Source: Bugulina stolonifera (lineage: Eukaryota > Bryozoa > Gymnolaemata > Cheilostomatida > Bugulidae). From it: a DNA stretch of 64,000 bases. This document shows, in pieces, positions 1-11,567 of this stretch; position 1 is the stretch's first letter; every line of letters starts with the position of its first letter. The stretch is taken from contig OW285193.1 in the NCBI GenBank assembly GCA_935421135.1, positions 17,966,099-18,030,098 of the forward strand. Direction: 5' to 3'. The translations under genes were made by a program, and so were the position numbers. The notes beneath the pieces are model-generated. The model saw nothing but the letters and a program-made list of their open reading frames with translations, did no database searches and was not told the origin of the DNA.

Positions 1-652
1 GTTAGATATTTAGAGGTTTCTTCCTGGCATATGCAGTAGTGATGCTGGCTATTATATTTTCAAATCTGTTAAACACAATCTACTAGTGAGTTAACCTCAT
101 CTCTCATGCCTTAATAACTCATAATCGTTATGATACAGTCATGCTCATGAACATTCTTCGATGCAGCGTGTTTGCAGCACTTTTCCCAAAACCAGAAATA
201 CATATTGTAGTATATTATCTGTAATTGTACATTTCAGGTATTTAATTAATAACATTTACTCGATATCCTACTGTAGAGTTATTGTCCGGGGAAGAAAATT
301 TGCTAGCAATACTGCGCCCTGGCTACGAAACTCATCTACTATTTCAGTAGTTGGAAAGTCTATGCAATCATCATCATTTGGTCTCATTACTAGACATCTC
401 TGTGACCTTCTGTTCAAGTTGTATTGATTCACTAAAAAGGGTTATTCTCCCGCATTTGTGGTGTCTTATAGTGGGTATAGGTGTTATAAAACCCATCCTA
501 TGCTACCCCTGTATTTCCTACCGATTTACCTGACACGCATGTTCCACTTTGCTATACTCAATTTAAAAACTGTTTGAACACTCAATGTACAGTACACTTG
601 CTAATGGCTATTAATTAATACTGAATGTATCTTGTTTAGAAGTTATCCGCTC
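1..652. other. left-edge intergenic DNA, no gene seen
   Basis: I see no frame with convincing coding character, domain motif or consistent splice pattern here. The stretch lies 3' of the minus-strand gene that ends at 653 and should include that gene's 3' UTR and polyadenylation region. Short open frames on the plus strand are AT-rich and lack recognisable content. Confidence 0.5.
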
Positions 653-3600
653 TCAGCTATCTTCATTACCAATAGCAACATCATTAGACAATTCCTCACC
701 TTGCTCATTGGGTGGTCCGTCTTCAGAAGGCAGCATCTCTACATTCTCCTCCAACTTCTCTCCACCATCCTCTTGAAATTCCTTCATCTTGTCTACCCAA
801 GATCTCTTTGGCTCCTCAGATGGAGTTGACTTCTCTTTGATTCCCTTGATCAGCAACGCAAGATCATCTGCCTTGTTGTTCTGGAAATAATTATTCTAAC
901 ATGTGCTGGCTTCTTTTGGTGAATTGACAGTTATGAGTCATTAAGAACAAGTTCATTCAACTTCATAAGAATATAACAACCCATGGATTGAGTGAGGTGA
1001 CGAATATAAAAATCAATAAATACAATACGATATTCATCTGACAACTATCATAGAACATCTATGAATACTAAATTTACACTCACTCATATTTTAAAGTAGG
1101 TGTTATCAGTGGATTATCAAGTGCTAAGGCTAATGAACTTACTGAGGAGGGCGGAGCAATAGCAGGTGGTAGAGTGGTGCCCTCTGCATATTTCTCAGTT
1201 TCCAGAGGAATGGTGCTCTGTGTTGGGTTGGTAAATCTATCAAGGGTGTCGGGATCTAATATTTCCTCCTGTATTGCCTCTTTAATCAGCCTCTCCACAA
1301 TGTAGTCAACTGCCTGCAATTATACCAGTCCACATGCATGTCATCAGCTACCATTTTGAAACATCGCTTTCTAATGAAGAAATATTTTGTATAAGAACAG
1401 CCCTATGGCAAGTAACATTCAGCAAGAGCATTTATTTTTCACATCATCTGTTGAAATGACTTTACCCATGCAAACTGTGATAGGCCTACTAAATTATTGC
1501 TATACTCAAAGAAATTCAGTTTTTAACAATTCAGTGATTTATGCAGCCTACAAAATCTTTGTGATGAGTGATGTTATTCATGGGCTAGCAGATAGAGCAG
1601 GTTCTGTGTAGGCTATAGACTGCGTAGGCTGTAGACTATAATGCACTATAGCAGACTATAAGGAATGATGATGATTGGTTTTTGATCAAAATTTGCTGTG
1701 GCCAAAGACAATTATACAAATAAACTACATGTACATGTAGATACTCTGGCATTTCAGCATGTTCTAACTCTCAATACACAGAATTGTTCCATGTATATAA
1801 GAACACTTACCTCAGAGAATGCCCAATCTTCTAATTCTTTAGCCAACTGCTGGTCTTGGCTGAGTAGCTGCCACTCCATCTGTAACCTCTTCTCGTCTTC
1901 ATCTTCTCTCTCTGGTTTCTCGGCAACTCCTGACTTCTGGTTTTATTGAATAAAACATTAAATATTTTGGTATTCGTACACTATATGTCATACTCATACA
2001 CCATAGCATAACGAAACATAGCAGATCCCTAGCAGAGGTGAAAGACGTGCAATATAACTTCAGAGAATGAGCTGCATCGTTTTATCTTTCTATCAGAGCT
2101 TGTCATCTCTTTTTATTGACTGTACGCTTGGAATGACCTCCATTGTCAGCTCATTGAAATTGGGTAGGCTAGATGAAAATACTAAGCAGAGTACAAGATG
2201 TCACTTACAGTTTATAATAGAGTTAGCTTAGAAAAAGAAGTAAATGGTACTCAGCAAGGTCGCACATTACTTGTAGTAAACCTATCTCTGCTTAGCTCAT
2301 TTAGAGATCTAATGTACTCATAACATAGAATCCTTGCCTCCATTTCCTCTCCAGATCCATCAGCTACTTTGTCTACATTGCTACTCCCAGCAGGAGATCC
2401 ACCGCCATATCTTGGCCAACCAGAACCAGATCTCTTCTTCATCATGCTCTTCTTCTGCTCATTCTCAAAGAAAATCACTTCACCAGCTCTTTTGTCTAAA
2501 AGGTAGAAAGCTGATAACTATAGAAGTTTGCTAATATACTTTTGCAGTACCCTAAGGAATGACAAATCATGTTCTCATTCACCAGCCCTGTTTTAGAACC
2601 TAAATCAGACGGAGCTCACCAACACTGTTTAGACACACACAATTGCACATGGACATGCATTAAACTACAACACCCCAGCAAGTCACAAGACTACATTGTA
2701 CTATCTGAGTATAATAATTATCATTGTTCAAATAATATTCCTGTTATATGATGAGGCAAAAAGGAAAGGTTGCATTTCTCAAGCATTATTTAAATATTAT
2801 GCTAAACGTTTAAATTTTTCAAAACATGTTCAACTCATGACTGATAATACAAAATACTTATATTATGAAGCAAAGTTATTTTTGACTTATCTCTATGCGA
2901 AGAATAAAAAATTGTAAACAACTATCATGATGTACAGTAGGTATTGGAGGTTAGAATTCAAAACAAATTGAATGTCAAGTAGGTGTTACCTAATATTGAT
3001 TTCCAATATAATCACCCACGTATTATTACTATTATCAACAATAGCTAGCTAATGAATCTACCTACACTATACACTGTATATCAGTAGAGTAGGACTGTGT
3101 GGAACTTGCTTGTAGTACATTACTCTTTGATACAACAGCACAACGCCATTTCATGCCACAGTATTAAGATCATGATATCAATCATTGCTAAAAATAGAGC
3201 CTAAGATCAGAGATTATTGATTATATACAAGATAAATTGCACCTAAATGTCATTATTATCAGCTAATAACCTTTTTTAACTGTGAGACTTGGCTTTGATA
3301 ATTTATGTGACAAGTGACTATTATTAAGCTAATAGAAAACTCCAGAAGAAAGAGAACATCTTTGACAGAAATAAATCTCATGATACAATGTCACCGACTT
3401 CACAAGAAGGTTTAATAATTCCGTACCAACTCATTTTGGTCATGAAAATTGATACAAATTTCCCATCACAGAGTTGTTAGATAATAGTTTAGTCACTTAT
3501 TAGACTTGCATGTAGAATCAAACAGAATAATAATTATGACATCAATCTTAATGGATAGCTGAGAGACATCAAGTTCATACTGGAACACAGTCTATATTTG

Positions 3601-5158
3601 CAAAAGCAACGCAATTCTAACTGCAATTTACAGTAGCCAAAAGGCAACTACAGTGTATTGCAAAATTGTGGAATAAAAATGAATTAATCCCTGTGGAGGA
3701 AGTGCAGTGTTGCTCTCTTGTATGAGATTAGTGTATGGGGAACTGTAATGATGTCTACGTGTTGATATCTACATTACTATAACAATTACTGTGTTCTACT
3801 GTTGTACAAGTGGATATCAGTGTGATTCACACACCACCATCTCAAGTGTATCATATAATATTATTATTGTAGAATATGGAGCAATAGTCATTGTGATGTA
3901 TAATAGGATAGATATATAGATATTATACATAATAATAATTATTATTATAAGTATATCTATAATATCTACATGTACATGTATATGTATATAATATATACAG
4001 TGTATATACACATGTATATATGTAGATGCTAGTTTTATTGCCAAACTGTTTAATAGAATAGAATGGTACAGCTGGCTTGATATCAGGCTTAGGTTCACAT
4101 CTGGTGTAAGAAGGGGAGAGTGAGAAATGTTGAGATAGAAATGAGTCGAAACTGGAAGTAGTGAGGCTTTGCTGTAATAAGCACTGCAACAGATGATCTT
4201 ATTGGTTAGGTATTGTACAATTACACTGCAACAGATGATCTTATTGGTTAGGTATTGTACAATTACACTGCAACAGATGATCTTATTGGTTAGGTATTGT
4301 ACAATTACACTGCAACAGATGATCTTATTGGTTAGGTATTGCACAATTACACTGCAACAGATGATCTTATTGGTTAGGTATTGTACAATTACACTGCAAC
4401 AGATGATCTTATTGGTTAGGTATTGTACAATTACACTGCAACAGATGATCTTATTGGTTAGGTATTGCACAATTACACTGCAACAGATGATCTTATTGGT
4501 TAGGTATTGTACAATTACACTGCAACAGATGATCTTATTGGTTAGGTATTGTACAATTACACTGCAACAGATGATCTTATTGGTTAGGTATTGTACAATT
4601 ACACTGCAACAGATGATCTTATTGGTTAGGTATTGTACAATTACACTGCAACAGATGATCGTATTGGTCAGCAGAAAATTGCAGTTCGTGAACTGTTGAA
4701 TATAAATAATTAAAACAAATAAAGTTTAAACCAGGTGAAGAGTTTTTTAATGTAATGAATTATTTAGCAAATTATTTCATGTAGTAGGCCGTGACATCCA
4801 TCTTATGAGAAATGTTATAACACTATCCCAATATAATCAATCTCGAAGGTAGAATACATACCATAACATTCGTGTAGGTACTTTAAACAATATTCTTGCA
4901 AAAATTCAGACCAGTCATGCAGGGCAAGTATTCCAAGATAAGTTCATGCAGCCAGTATACCGCCTTTGTATTAGATATTTCAGAAAGCTAAAAGTTTAAT
5001 TTATTATTTATATGAAGATTGTCTGCCAAAGTTGATGGTGCAACCTCAACCTTACCTCTGTTATCCAGAGCTCCTTGCTGGCCGATAGAAGCTGTCAGTC
5101 CCAGATAGCAGCAGGACAGCCCGACAGCGATAAGTAAACACACGCTTGAGCCCCTCAT
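653..5158 (-). CDS. unrecognised secreted acidic protein with dibasic sites (candidate propeptide)
   Basis: I do not recognise the family. The five-exon model (CDS 5056-5158, 2271-2495, 1811-1929, 1143-1313, 653-880; 846 nt, 281 aa) has GT-AG junctions and phases that fit at every join. Residues 1 to about 23 form a clear signal peptide (short Arg start, Leu/Ile/Val/Gly/Cys core), so the product should enter the secretory pathway. The start ATG sits in the context AGCACCATGA. Dibasic or tribasic runs occur at residues 36-37, 49-50, 54-56, 123-124 and 231-232. The first three bracket an 11-residue segment (AGEVIFFENEQ) and precede a Gly/Ser-rich stretch containing WPRY. The rest is strongly acidic and probably helical, with a single Cys after the signal peptide. 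Intron 1 is 2.6 kb and holds a 42-bp minisatellite. A non-coding first exon probably ends at 5845 (AGTAGG then GTAAGT) and joins the acceptor at 5176. It could instead be an ER-resident or secreted coiled-coil protein; calling it a hormone-like precursor is inference. Confidence 0.7.
4182..4669. repeat. 42-bp minisatellite, about 11.6 copies
   Basis: Near-identical 42-bp units lie in intron 1 of the secreted-protein gene, differing mainly by one T/C site. Because 42 is a multiple of 3, long open frames run through it on both strands and are artefacts. Read on the gene's minus strand, each unit contains CTAAC followed about 20 nt later by CTGTTGCAG, which resembles a branch point and 3' splice site. 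Confidence 0.95.
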
Positions 5159-6276
5159 GGTGCTTGCTCTCCCAGCTGAGTAAAATATCGTATCTATAAA
5201 GTCATAAAAGACAAGCAAGCTAATCAATACTGATGTGAACTCTAGCCAAGCACAACAATGAGAGTATAAATATAGTATTATGTGTAATATTATTATTCTA
5301 AGATTAAACATAATTAGCATGGTTAAAAAACAACAGCACTTCTACATGTTGTGTATCCTGGTATATCTGTATGTGAAAATAGATTAAGAATAATACAAAA
5401 TAACAATAACAACTATCCAGGTTATATTTTTATAATACATGTTACATTATTGTAAATGTTAACACTTGCGCCAACAAATTCTTGCATGTTTCTAAGGTAT
5501 TGAGTGAAAAATTATTATTTGGGAAGTTTGTGTCGGAGAAAATCTACAGTAGAATGACCTAAGATAGATACAATGTATATAAGTGCACCTTGACCAGGGA
5601 AATGAATTAATGTTTGTTTAGATACAGTTCATAAGTGTCAATAGTCTACAATCCACACCCATATCAGTTTATAAAATAACTTACAATCCACGCACACATC
5701 AGTATATAAAATAATGTAGGCCTACGTACTATTGACTACAATAATTTAGCCTTGCTAGCATAGACAATCATGAATGACAATTTTACAATTGCATTGTACA
5801 GCAAAAAAACAGAAAATAAATATTTGAGTATAGCCATTACTTACCCTACTTTTAGATGGTGTTTTTTTCTTTTGGTGTTAACAGTGTGTTGTTACTGAAG
5901 TATCTGTTTGAGGCTTGATGAGGCTTCGCGCAAATGACATGGCAGCAGTATACCGTAGTTCTAACACCTGCGTCACGGTATTGATTGTCGATAATTCTGC
6001 CGTAGTACATCATAGAGCCAGCAGTATATAGAGTATGTGTAACATATATGTACCAACTCCTATGGGAGATTGCAATATGTTTGTATAGGATAATTAGAAA
6101 AATAAAAATATGCTATTGTCCACAACTTGTGTTATAAAACAATGTGTATTTATTTGATAATATACAATGAAGTGTACTTTACATTATTGCAATTTGATGT
6201 GATTTAAAGTAGCAAAATATAATTTGAACCCTAGATTTCCTCTGAATTATCGATGAGCAAATAAAAAGCCTAACAG

Positions 6277-6411
6277 AAACTTACTCATCAGGTGATTCTA
6301 CAAAATAAAGGATGCAATGTATTACTGTATTACTGTATTACTGTATTACTCACAGTAATACAGTAATACATTGCATCCTTTATTTTGTAGAATCACCTGA
6401 TGAGTAAGTTT
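6277..6411. repeat. inverted repeat, 59-bp arms, 17-bp spacer
   Basis: Bases 6277-6335 and 6353-6411 are reverse complements over 59 bases, perfect as read by eye. The spacer is TACTGTAT-type simple repeat, and both arms end in the same repeat. An RNA copy would form a long hairpin. I see no target-site duplication and no transposase. Confidence 0.92.
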
Positions 6412-6520
6412 ACTGTGTTACTGTATTAATGTATTACTGTATTACTGTGTTACTGTATTACTGTGTTACTGTATTACTGTGTTACTGTATTACTGTGTTA
6501 CTGTATTACTGTGTTACTCC
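6412..6520. repeat. TACTGTAT/TACTGTGT simple repeat
   Basis: Alternating units such as TATTACTG and TGTTACTG run to about 6520, directly abutting the right arm of the inverted repeat. The same units fill that repeat's loop, so the two structures probably share an origin. Confidence 0.85.
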
Positions 6521-7258
6521 ATTAGGCTAAACCTATCATGGTAGTCAATACCTAATTCTACAAGTAACAAGAACTCATTCTGATGTTACTAAATAAAACA
6601 CATGCAAAATATAGTTTTGGTAACTCGAGGTAGCCACAATCACACCTCTTAGTAACAAGTCAGATGCACTCATGTATTTTCCGCAAGCTAGAACTTTGAC
6701 TTGTAATATTCAGAGCAGCCTTTTACTATTTCAACATGAAAAATATTGCTGAATTGGAAACTTCTAATAAAAGCGGTACAGGTAAAACATGATCATATTA
6801 TAATGCATTAATACATGAAAACGAAAATTCTGGGACCCCAGGCTAATTGAATAGGTAGGTAAATAATGATCATATTCTAATGTATTAAAATATGAAAGCG
6901 AAAATATTGGGACCCGAGGCTAATTGAACAGTGTGCTTCTTTTTCATTTAGTTTCCTAGTGCTATATATAGGATACTTGATGTTATATGAGAATACTGTC
7001 ATTGGCCACCATTGATCAATATAACTCCATTAACAATAATCAAGAGAGAATTATGGTATATAAATTGATATTTCACTAATATCATCCGATACAATGTAAG
7101 TGTATTATGTTATATGGCAATAACACAAGGATAGTATACCATATCGACAGTAATGTCACATGCAGTAGAATCAATAGCTACCCCTCTGAGAATTCTCTAG
7201 CCTGAACTAGTTATAGCAAAATGTAATACATGTATCTACTTAGAGCCTGTGTAATACA

Positions 7259-7801
7259 CTATAAAATTAATAATAAGTATGCGTGAGGACTGGGAGAAGC
7301 CACACGATCCCAGGCTATGTTATAGTCATTAACAACTACATGTATACATATATGTAACCAGTATGGAGTTTCTAGCCTTAGCTCAACATACGTTAGTAAA
7401 CCTCCTCCAAATCTTCCACTAGTGGAGAAAATAATATAATAGTAAAGTACAATGTACACCGTAAATACTGAGTTGTTTTTACCTGGCCTGCTCCAGGTTT
7501 TGTGATTATTATACATGCGGTGTGTACACTTGTCAGTTACCCTCTCTTTGTTTAATCCTTCTGCATACTGTTTATATAAAGCTCGAGTGTAGTGTTTTAA
7601 TTACCAACCCAAATTTTACCCACTACCAAATAAGATAATATATGTACTTTCCACTGCCTTATACAGTAACAGGCAACTGGGCGGAGCCTCAGTTAGAGCA
7701 ACATAAACCCTTGTAGTATCTATCAGACTTGTTGCAGAGGTCAAGTCACAGTGACCTTTCAGTTGTCCATCAGCAGAGGAAATCTCTACTACTGGAATCA
7801 T
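7259..7801 (-). other. possible small two-exon gene, weakly supported
   Basis: A 61-codon frame at 7616-7801 starts with ATG (MIPVVEISSADG) and has non-repetitive, coding-like composition. Near its end is a usable donor (AGTGG then GTAAAA). A candidate acceptor (CTCCACTAG, about 7425) leads in phase into a second frame beginning GGRFGGGLLTYVEL, which continues to a stop at 7259. I recognise no domain. Both frames are short, so chance is a real alternative. Confidence 0.2.
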
Positions 7802-9638
7802 GTTATCTGAAGGTTATAGCTTGACACAAGGATAAATTCAACTCAATGGGTCAGTAGAAATTTCACATTCAAGTTTTTGAAGTCAAGTCATAGACTTAAT
7901 CAAAGTGAGTTAATAACTTGCAACTTATAAACTGCTACTTGAGAGCGACTTAGAAAACATAATTTTGAACTTTATTTCAATTCCTACGTAGCCATTCTCT
8001 TACACTAATTTAAAAAACTTCGCCGGCTAAACAGATGCTCATAGGGAACCAAAGTGCTTGTAGCCTACATTACATTGTCACCTATAGAGAATAATGCTAT
8101 GAGGAGGGTATGAGGCTACAAAATCTTACGAACATCTACCAAACGTAAACATTATGGTAAAACTTTGAGTAAAGCATTATACATGTACATTGCCCTGTAA
8201 CTAGGAAATGAATATTGGGTTGACCTCTATTAAAGAGCAGGCACCTAGTATTAATTAATATGATGTCCAGCTTTTTAGCAAAGATACTTTTAACAAGCTT
8301 CTCCTGATCTAAGTTACAATGTAGTTTTAGACTAACCAAAGAAAGCAGACAGCCAATGATTCAAAGTTAGTACATTATATAATCTATCATATAATGATGT
8401 GCACCACAGAGATAAGCACCAGTAATAGTAAAAAGGAGATACATGATCATACAGTATTCTATAATAGTACAGGTCAGATCTGTATAGACATGGCAATAAA
8501 AGCAAGATGATGAGTATTGTATGTATGGGAATTATCTGATCTTACCTACATGATCAAAGGCAAAGAGGCGATAACAGTTACATGTTACTATCAGTACACC
8601 CAATCATTAACTCTCAAGACTTATAATTTTTACACCTAAGTATATAATTATGGTACAATGAGAAGCACCTAATACCTTTGTGGAAGATCAGCGTCTATTG
8701 TTATCCCCAGCAGTATATAAGGTTTGTTAGATTTCTACGATATTCCTTTGAATTACAGCACGCATCATGATAGCTTGGACATGGATTTACAGTGAATGGT
8801 CAACAATTCCCCAGAAAAAGCAGCTGTTACCTGCTTTCTATACATCCTCTCTAGTTATGCGTCTTGCTGCTTTTTACTTGTTCTAATTGAGTCACTTATA
8901 GAACTCAGAGGTGAGTTCAAAAGCTTTTTATTGCTTTAATTGGCTCTAGTTCTGTTGATCTGTACAGTTGAAGATAGCATCATCGAATCTATGGATAAGT
9001 ATAAATAGTGGAGTGGTGCTGTCTTCCTAGAAAAAAGTGCCAAAGCTTAAAAAAAGCTTTTATTATGCTATTGATGATGGATCTTAAATTGATATTACTT
9101 TGATTAAGAAGTTGTTTTCTCTCAAACGGTTGCACCAAAATTGTGAAGGACAACTCCAAATTATGACAAACACTCTTATTTCCTATTCAACTTGTTCATC
9201 CCTTTAACTGTCACTGCATCAGCTGAGCAATCCAAGATAGATCTACTGCCATTTATTCACCTTTACTGCTCACTTGGTTAGAACTTGAAAAAGTGCCAGC
9301 CCCTTGAAACTTTTCTAGTTAAGGGTTTGGAGTGTTGGTAGACTGAGACTGCTGGCCTAACTCTTTAAAATATGTAGTCTGTGTCTCTTAGATAGATACA
9401 TACACATGTACATTATAGTAATGCTTTAAAAAGGTCAAACTTCTGGTGGAAATCAACAAGGTGAGACAATTACAGTTAGTTTGTTGACTGTGATTATCAA
9501 TAGGGATGCTTTATCACTAATTTGTTCAAAGGAAAACAGTACAAATAACAAGTAACAGTGTGTCTTTTCCACAAGCCGAGCAAGGTTCACTCTGATCAGG
9601 AAGACCCATGATTTCATTTGGTTCAGATACATAAAAAA

Positions 9639-9713
9639 TTAGTTTAATATACTTAATTCAATTAATTTAATATACTTAATTCAATTAATTTAATATACTT
9701 AATTCAATTAGTT
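9639..9713. repeat. 27-bp tandem repeat, about 3 copies
   Basis: An AT-only-like unit containing TTTAATATACTTAATTCAAT is repeated about three times with very few differences, in intergenic DNA. Confidence 0.85.
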
Positions 9714-10734
9714 TAACACATATATAATATCAATTCTTAAAATTTTACCATGTTAAATTTCTACCCAATAAAGTACATGTATATACTGATAATCAAATTG
9801 GGCCTTCTCAATATCTTATGGAAAGTTGAGTGTGGTGTGCTAAGGTTGGTGTGCTAAGTTTGGTGTGCTAATCTCCCTGTCACCTGTAGGTGGGGAGGCC
9901 TGGTTCAGCCACACAATATTATTAGAGATTAGCTTTGTTGCAAACACAGCAATGATGACCCTGAAAGACTGTAGCAGCAAATGGGTAACCTAACAAAACC
10001 ACTCAACTCTAACCTCTGGTAAGACGGTTAGGAAAGCAACTAACTCTATTCTCTGGTAAGAGGTTTAACAACATCACTGATAACCACCAGACTAATAGTT
10101 ACAGCAGAACCCAGTTACACAATTTTCTAACAGTTAGTAAGAATGACATTTTACCTTGAGATACTTATACAAAACATATTTGCCTTCTACAGTAGTGATT
10201 ACAGCATTTCCTAAGATTTGGGCTACACTGTGCTTACTCTATGTGCTACAGCCAACAGGAACATTCATCGAAAGAGAGGAAGGAAGAAGGAAAACTCCAA
10301 TAGTGAAGGTTAACCATCTGGATTATTGGTAAGTCTTGTAGTTCTCCTTCTGTTATCTCTGTATGCAAAGGGGTAGTTGTAAAATATTTTGCTTTTGCTT
10401 TGCTCCTCATATGTCACCCTACGATTCGATGAATAAGGCTAACGGCCAATTGAACAAATGCTGCTCTGAAGCATTGGCAGCCTTTCCTAATTGGAGTGTC
10501 TTGTTGAAAAAATGAACTGACAGCAGTCAGGTACAAATTATAGAGCAGCTGACAGATTGTAGTTCACAACGATGACACTTCAAATTACTATTCTTCAATA
10601 ATTTTATGTGATTGTGAATAATTCATGATTAGTGGGAGATCAAGCTGACCTCCCATTCTCTGATCATGTCAGTAATCCTTTAGTAAATCAAATGCACCTA
10701 GTAACTCAACTTTCCAATCACTCCCTAACTGCTT

Positions 10735-10939
10735 TTCAACCACGTCTCATCCACTTCCCAACCACTTCTCATCCACTTCCAAACCACTTCTCATCCACTT
10801 CCCAACCACTCCTCATCCATTTCCCAACCACTCCTCAACCACTTCCAAACCACTTCTCATCCACTTCCCAACCACTCCTCATCCATTTCCCAACCACTCC
10901 TCATCCACTTCCCAACCACTCCTCATCCATTTCCCAACA
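10735..10939. repeat. 22-bp pyrimidine-rich minisatellite
   Basis: About nine copies of a 22-bp unit (core CCACTTCCCAACCACTCCTC). The plus strand is almost free of G, giving strong strand asymmetry. The open frame through it (Pro/His/Ser/Thr-rich) is a repeat artefact. Confidence 0.9.
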
Positions 10940-11567
10940 GTACAAACTGCAGAGGTAGATGGAGGTAGTCACAGTAAAGACACTGCAAGTGGTATTTATT
11001 TTTAACATCGGGGTAACATTAAAACTCCAAGTCAAATAAATAGTGTACTCAATAGATTAAGCAGCTGATACTGGACTAGTTCACTATTAGGTTTGATTAA
11101 AAATATCATGCGAGTATATACCTTAGACCATTGGCAATAATACATGATTTGTTCACTGCCTAAACCTGAAAGTCAAGATGTAAAAATATATAAAAAGATA
11201 ACAGGGAGAAGAAAAATATCATAAGTTGAGCAGTTGCACGATAAAATGACCTAATAAACCATTATTTAGTAGGTCAACAATGTCCATTTGATTGACAGTG
11301 TGTTGGAGCTCCTGATAGTGGGGCACAGCTGCGCAATGTAGAGCACTGTGAACTTACAAGGAATGTAGTAGCAGTCTAAATATAGGGTAGCATGTTCATA
11401 CATTGGAGTTTTCCTCCCGTTAATCCCATATCATAGCCAGTCACCATTAAGACCAAATGCTTAGTCAATCCAACAGGGTGTTTTATAGTTTGTTTACTAG
11501 TAGAGGTTGCATCTAATAATGGTATAGATCCGTAGCATGTTATAAGGTCACGCTAGCACAATGATGT

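Larger units (their letters stand above)
5845..7258. other. intergenic region upstream of the secreted-protein gene
   Basis: This region probably contains the promoter and a non-coding first exon (ending at 5845) of the minus-strand gene starting at 5158. It also holds a 59-bp-arm inverted repeat at 6277-6411, a TACTGTAT-type simple repeat to about 6520, and a diverged tandem duplication of about 79 bp at 6785-6930. I see no coding exon. Confidence 0.5.
7802..11567. other. intergenic DNA between SLC12A9 3' end and the upstream gene
   Basis: About 3.8 kb without a supportable exon. It contains a 27-bp tandem triplet (9639-9713), short GGTGTGCTAA repeats near 9830-9875 and a 22-bp minisatellite (10735-10939). 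The part next to 11568 must include the SLC12A9 3' UTR. Confidence 0.5.

Noticed and set aside
4182..4669. CRISPR-like array
   Set aside because: Units are contiguous with no unique spacers, and the host sequence is eukaryotic.
3817..4699. Repeat proteins of about 200 residues on both strands
   Set aside because: The 42-bp unit is a multiple of 3, so any frame without a stop stays open through every copy.
10632..10958. Pro/His/Ser-rich 108-residue frame
   Set aside because: Product of the 22-bp pyrimidine-rich minisatellite, with no signal peptide or splice partner.
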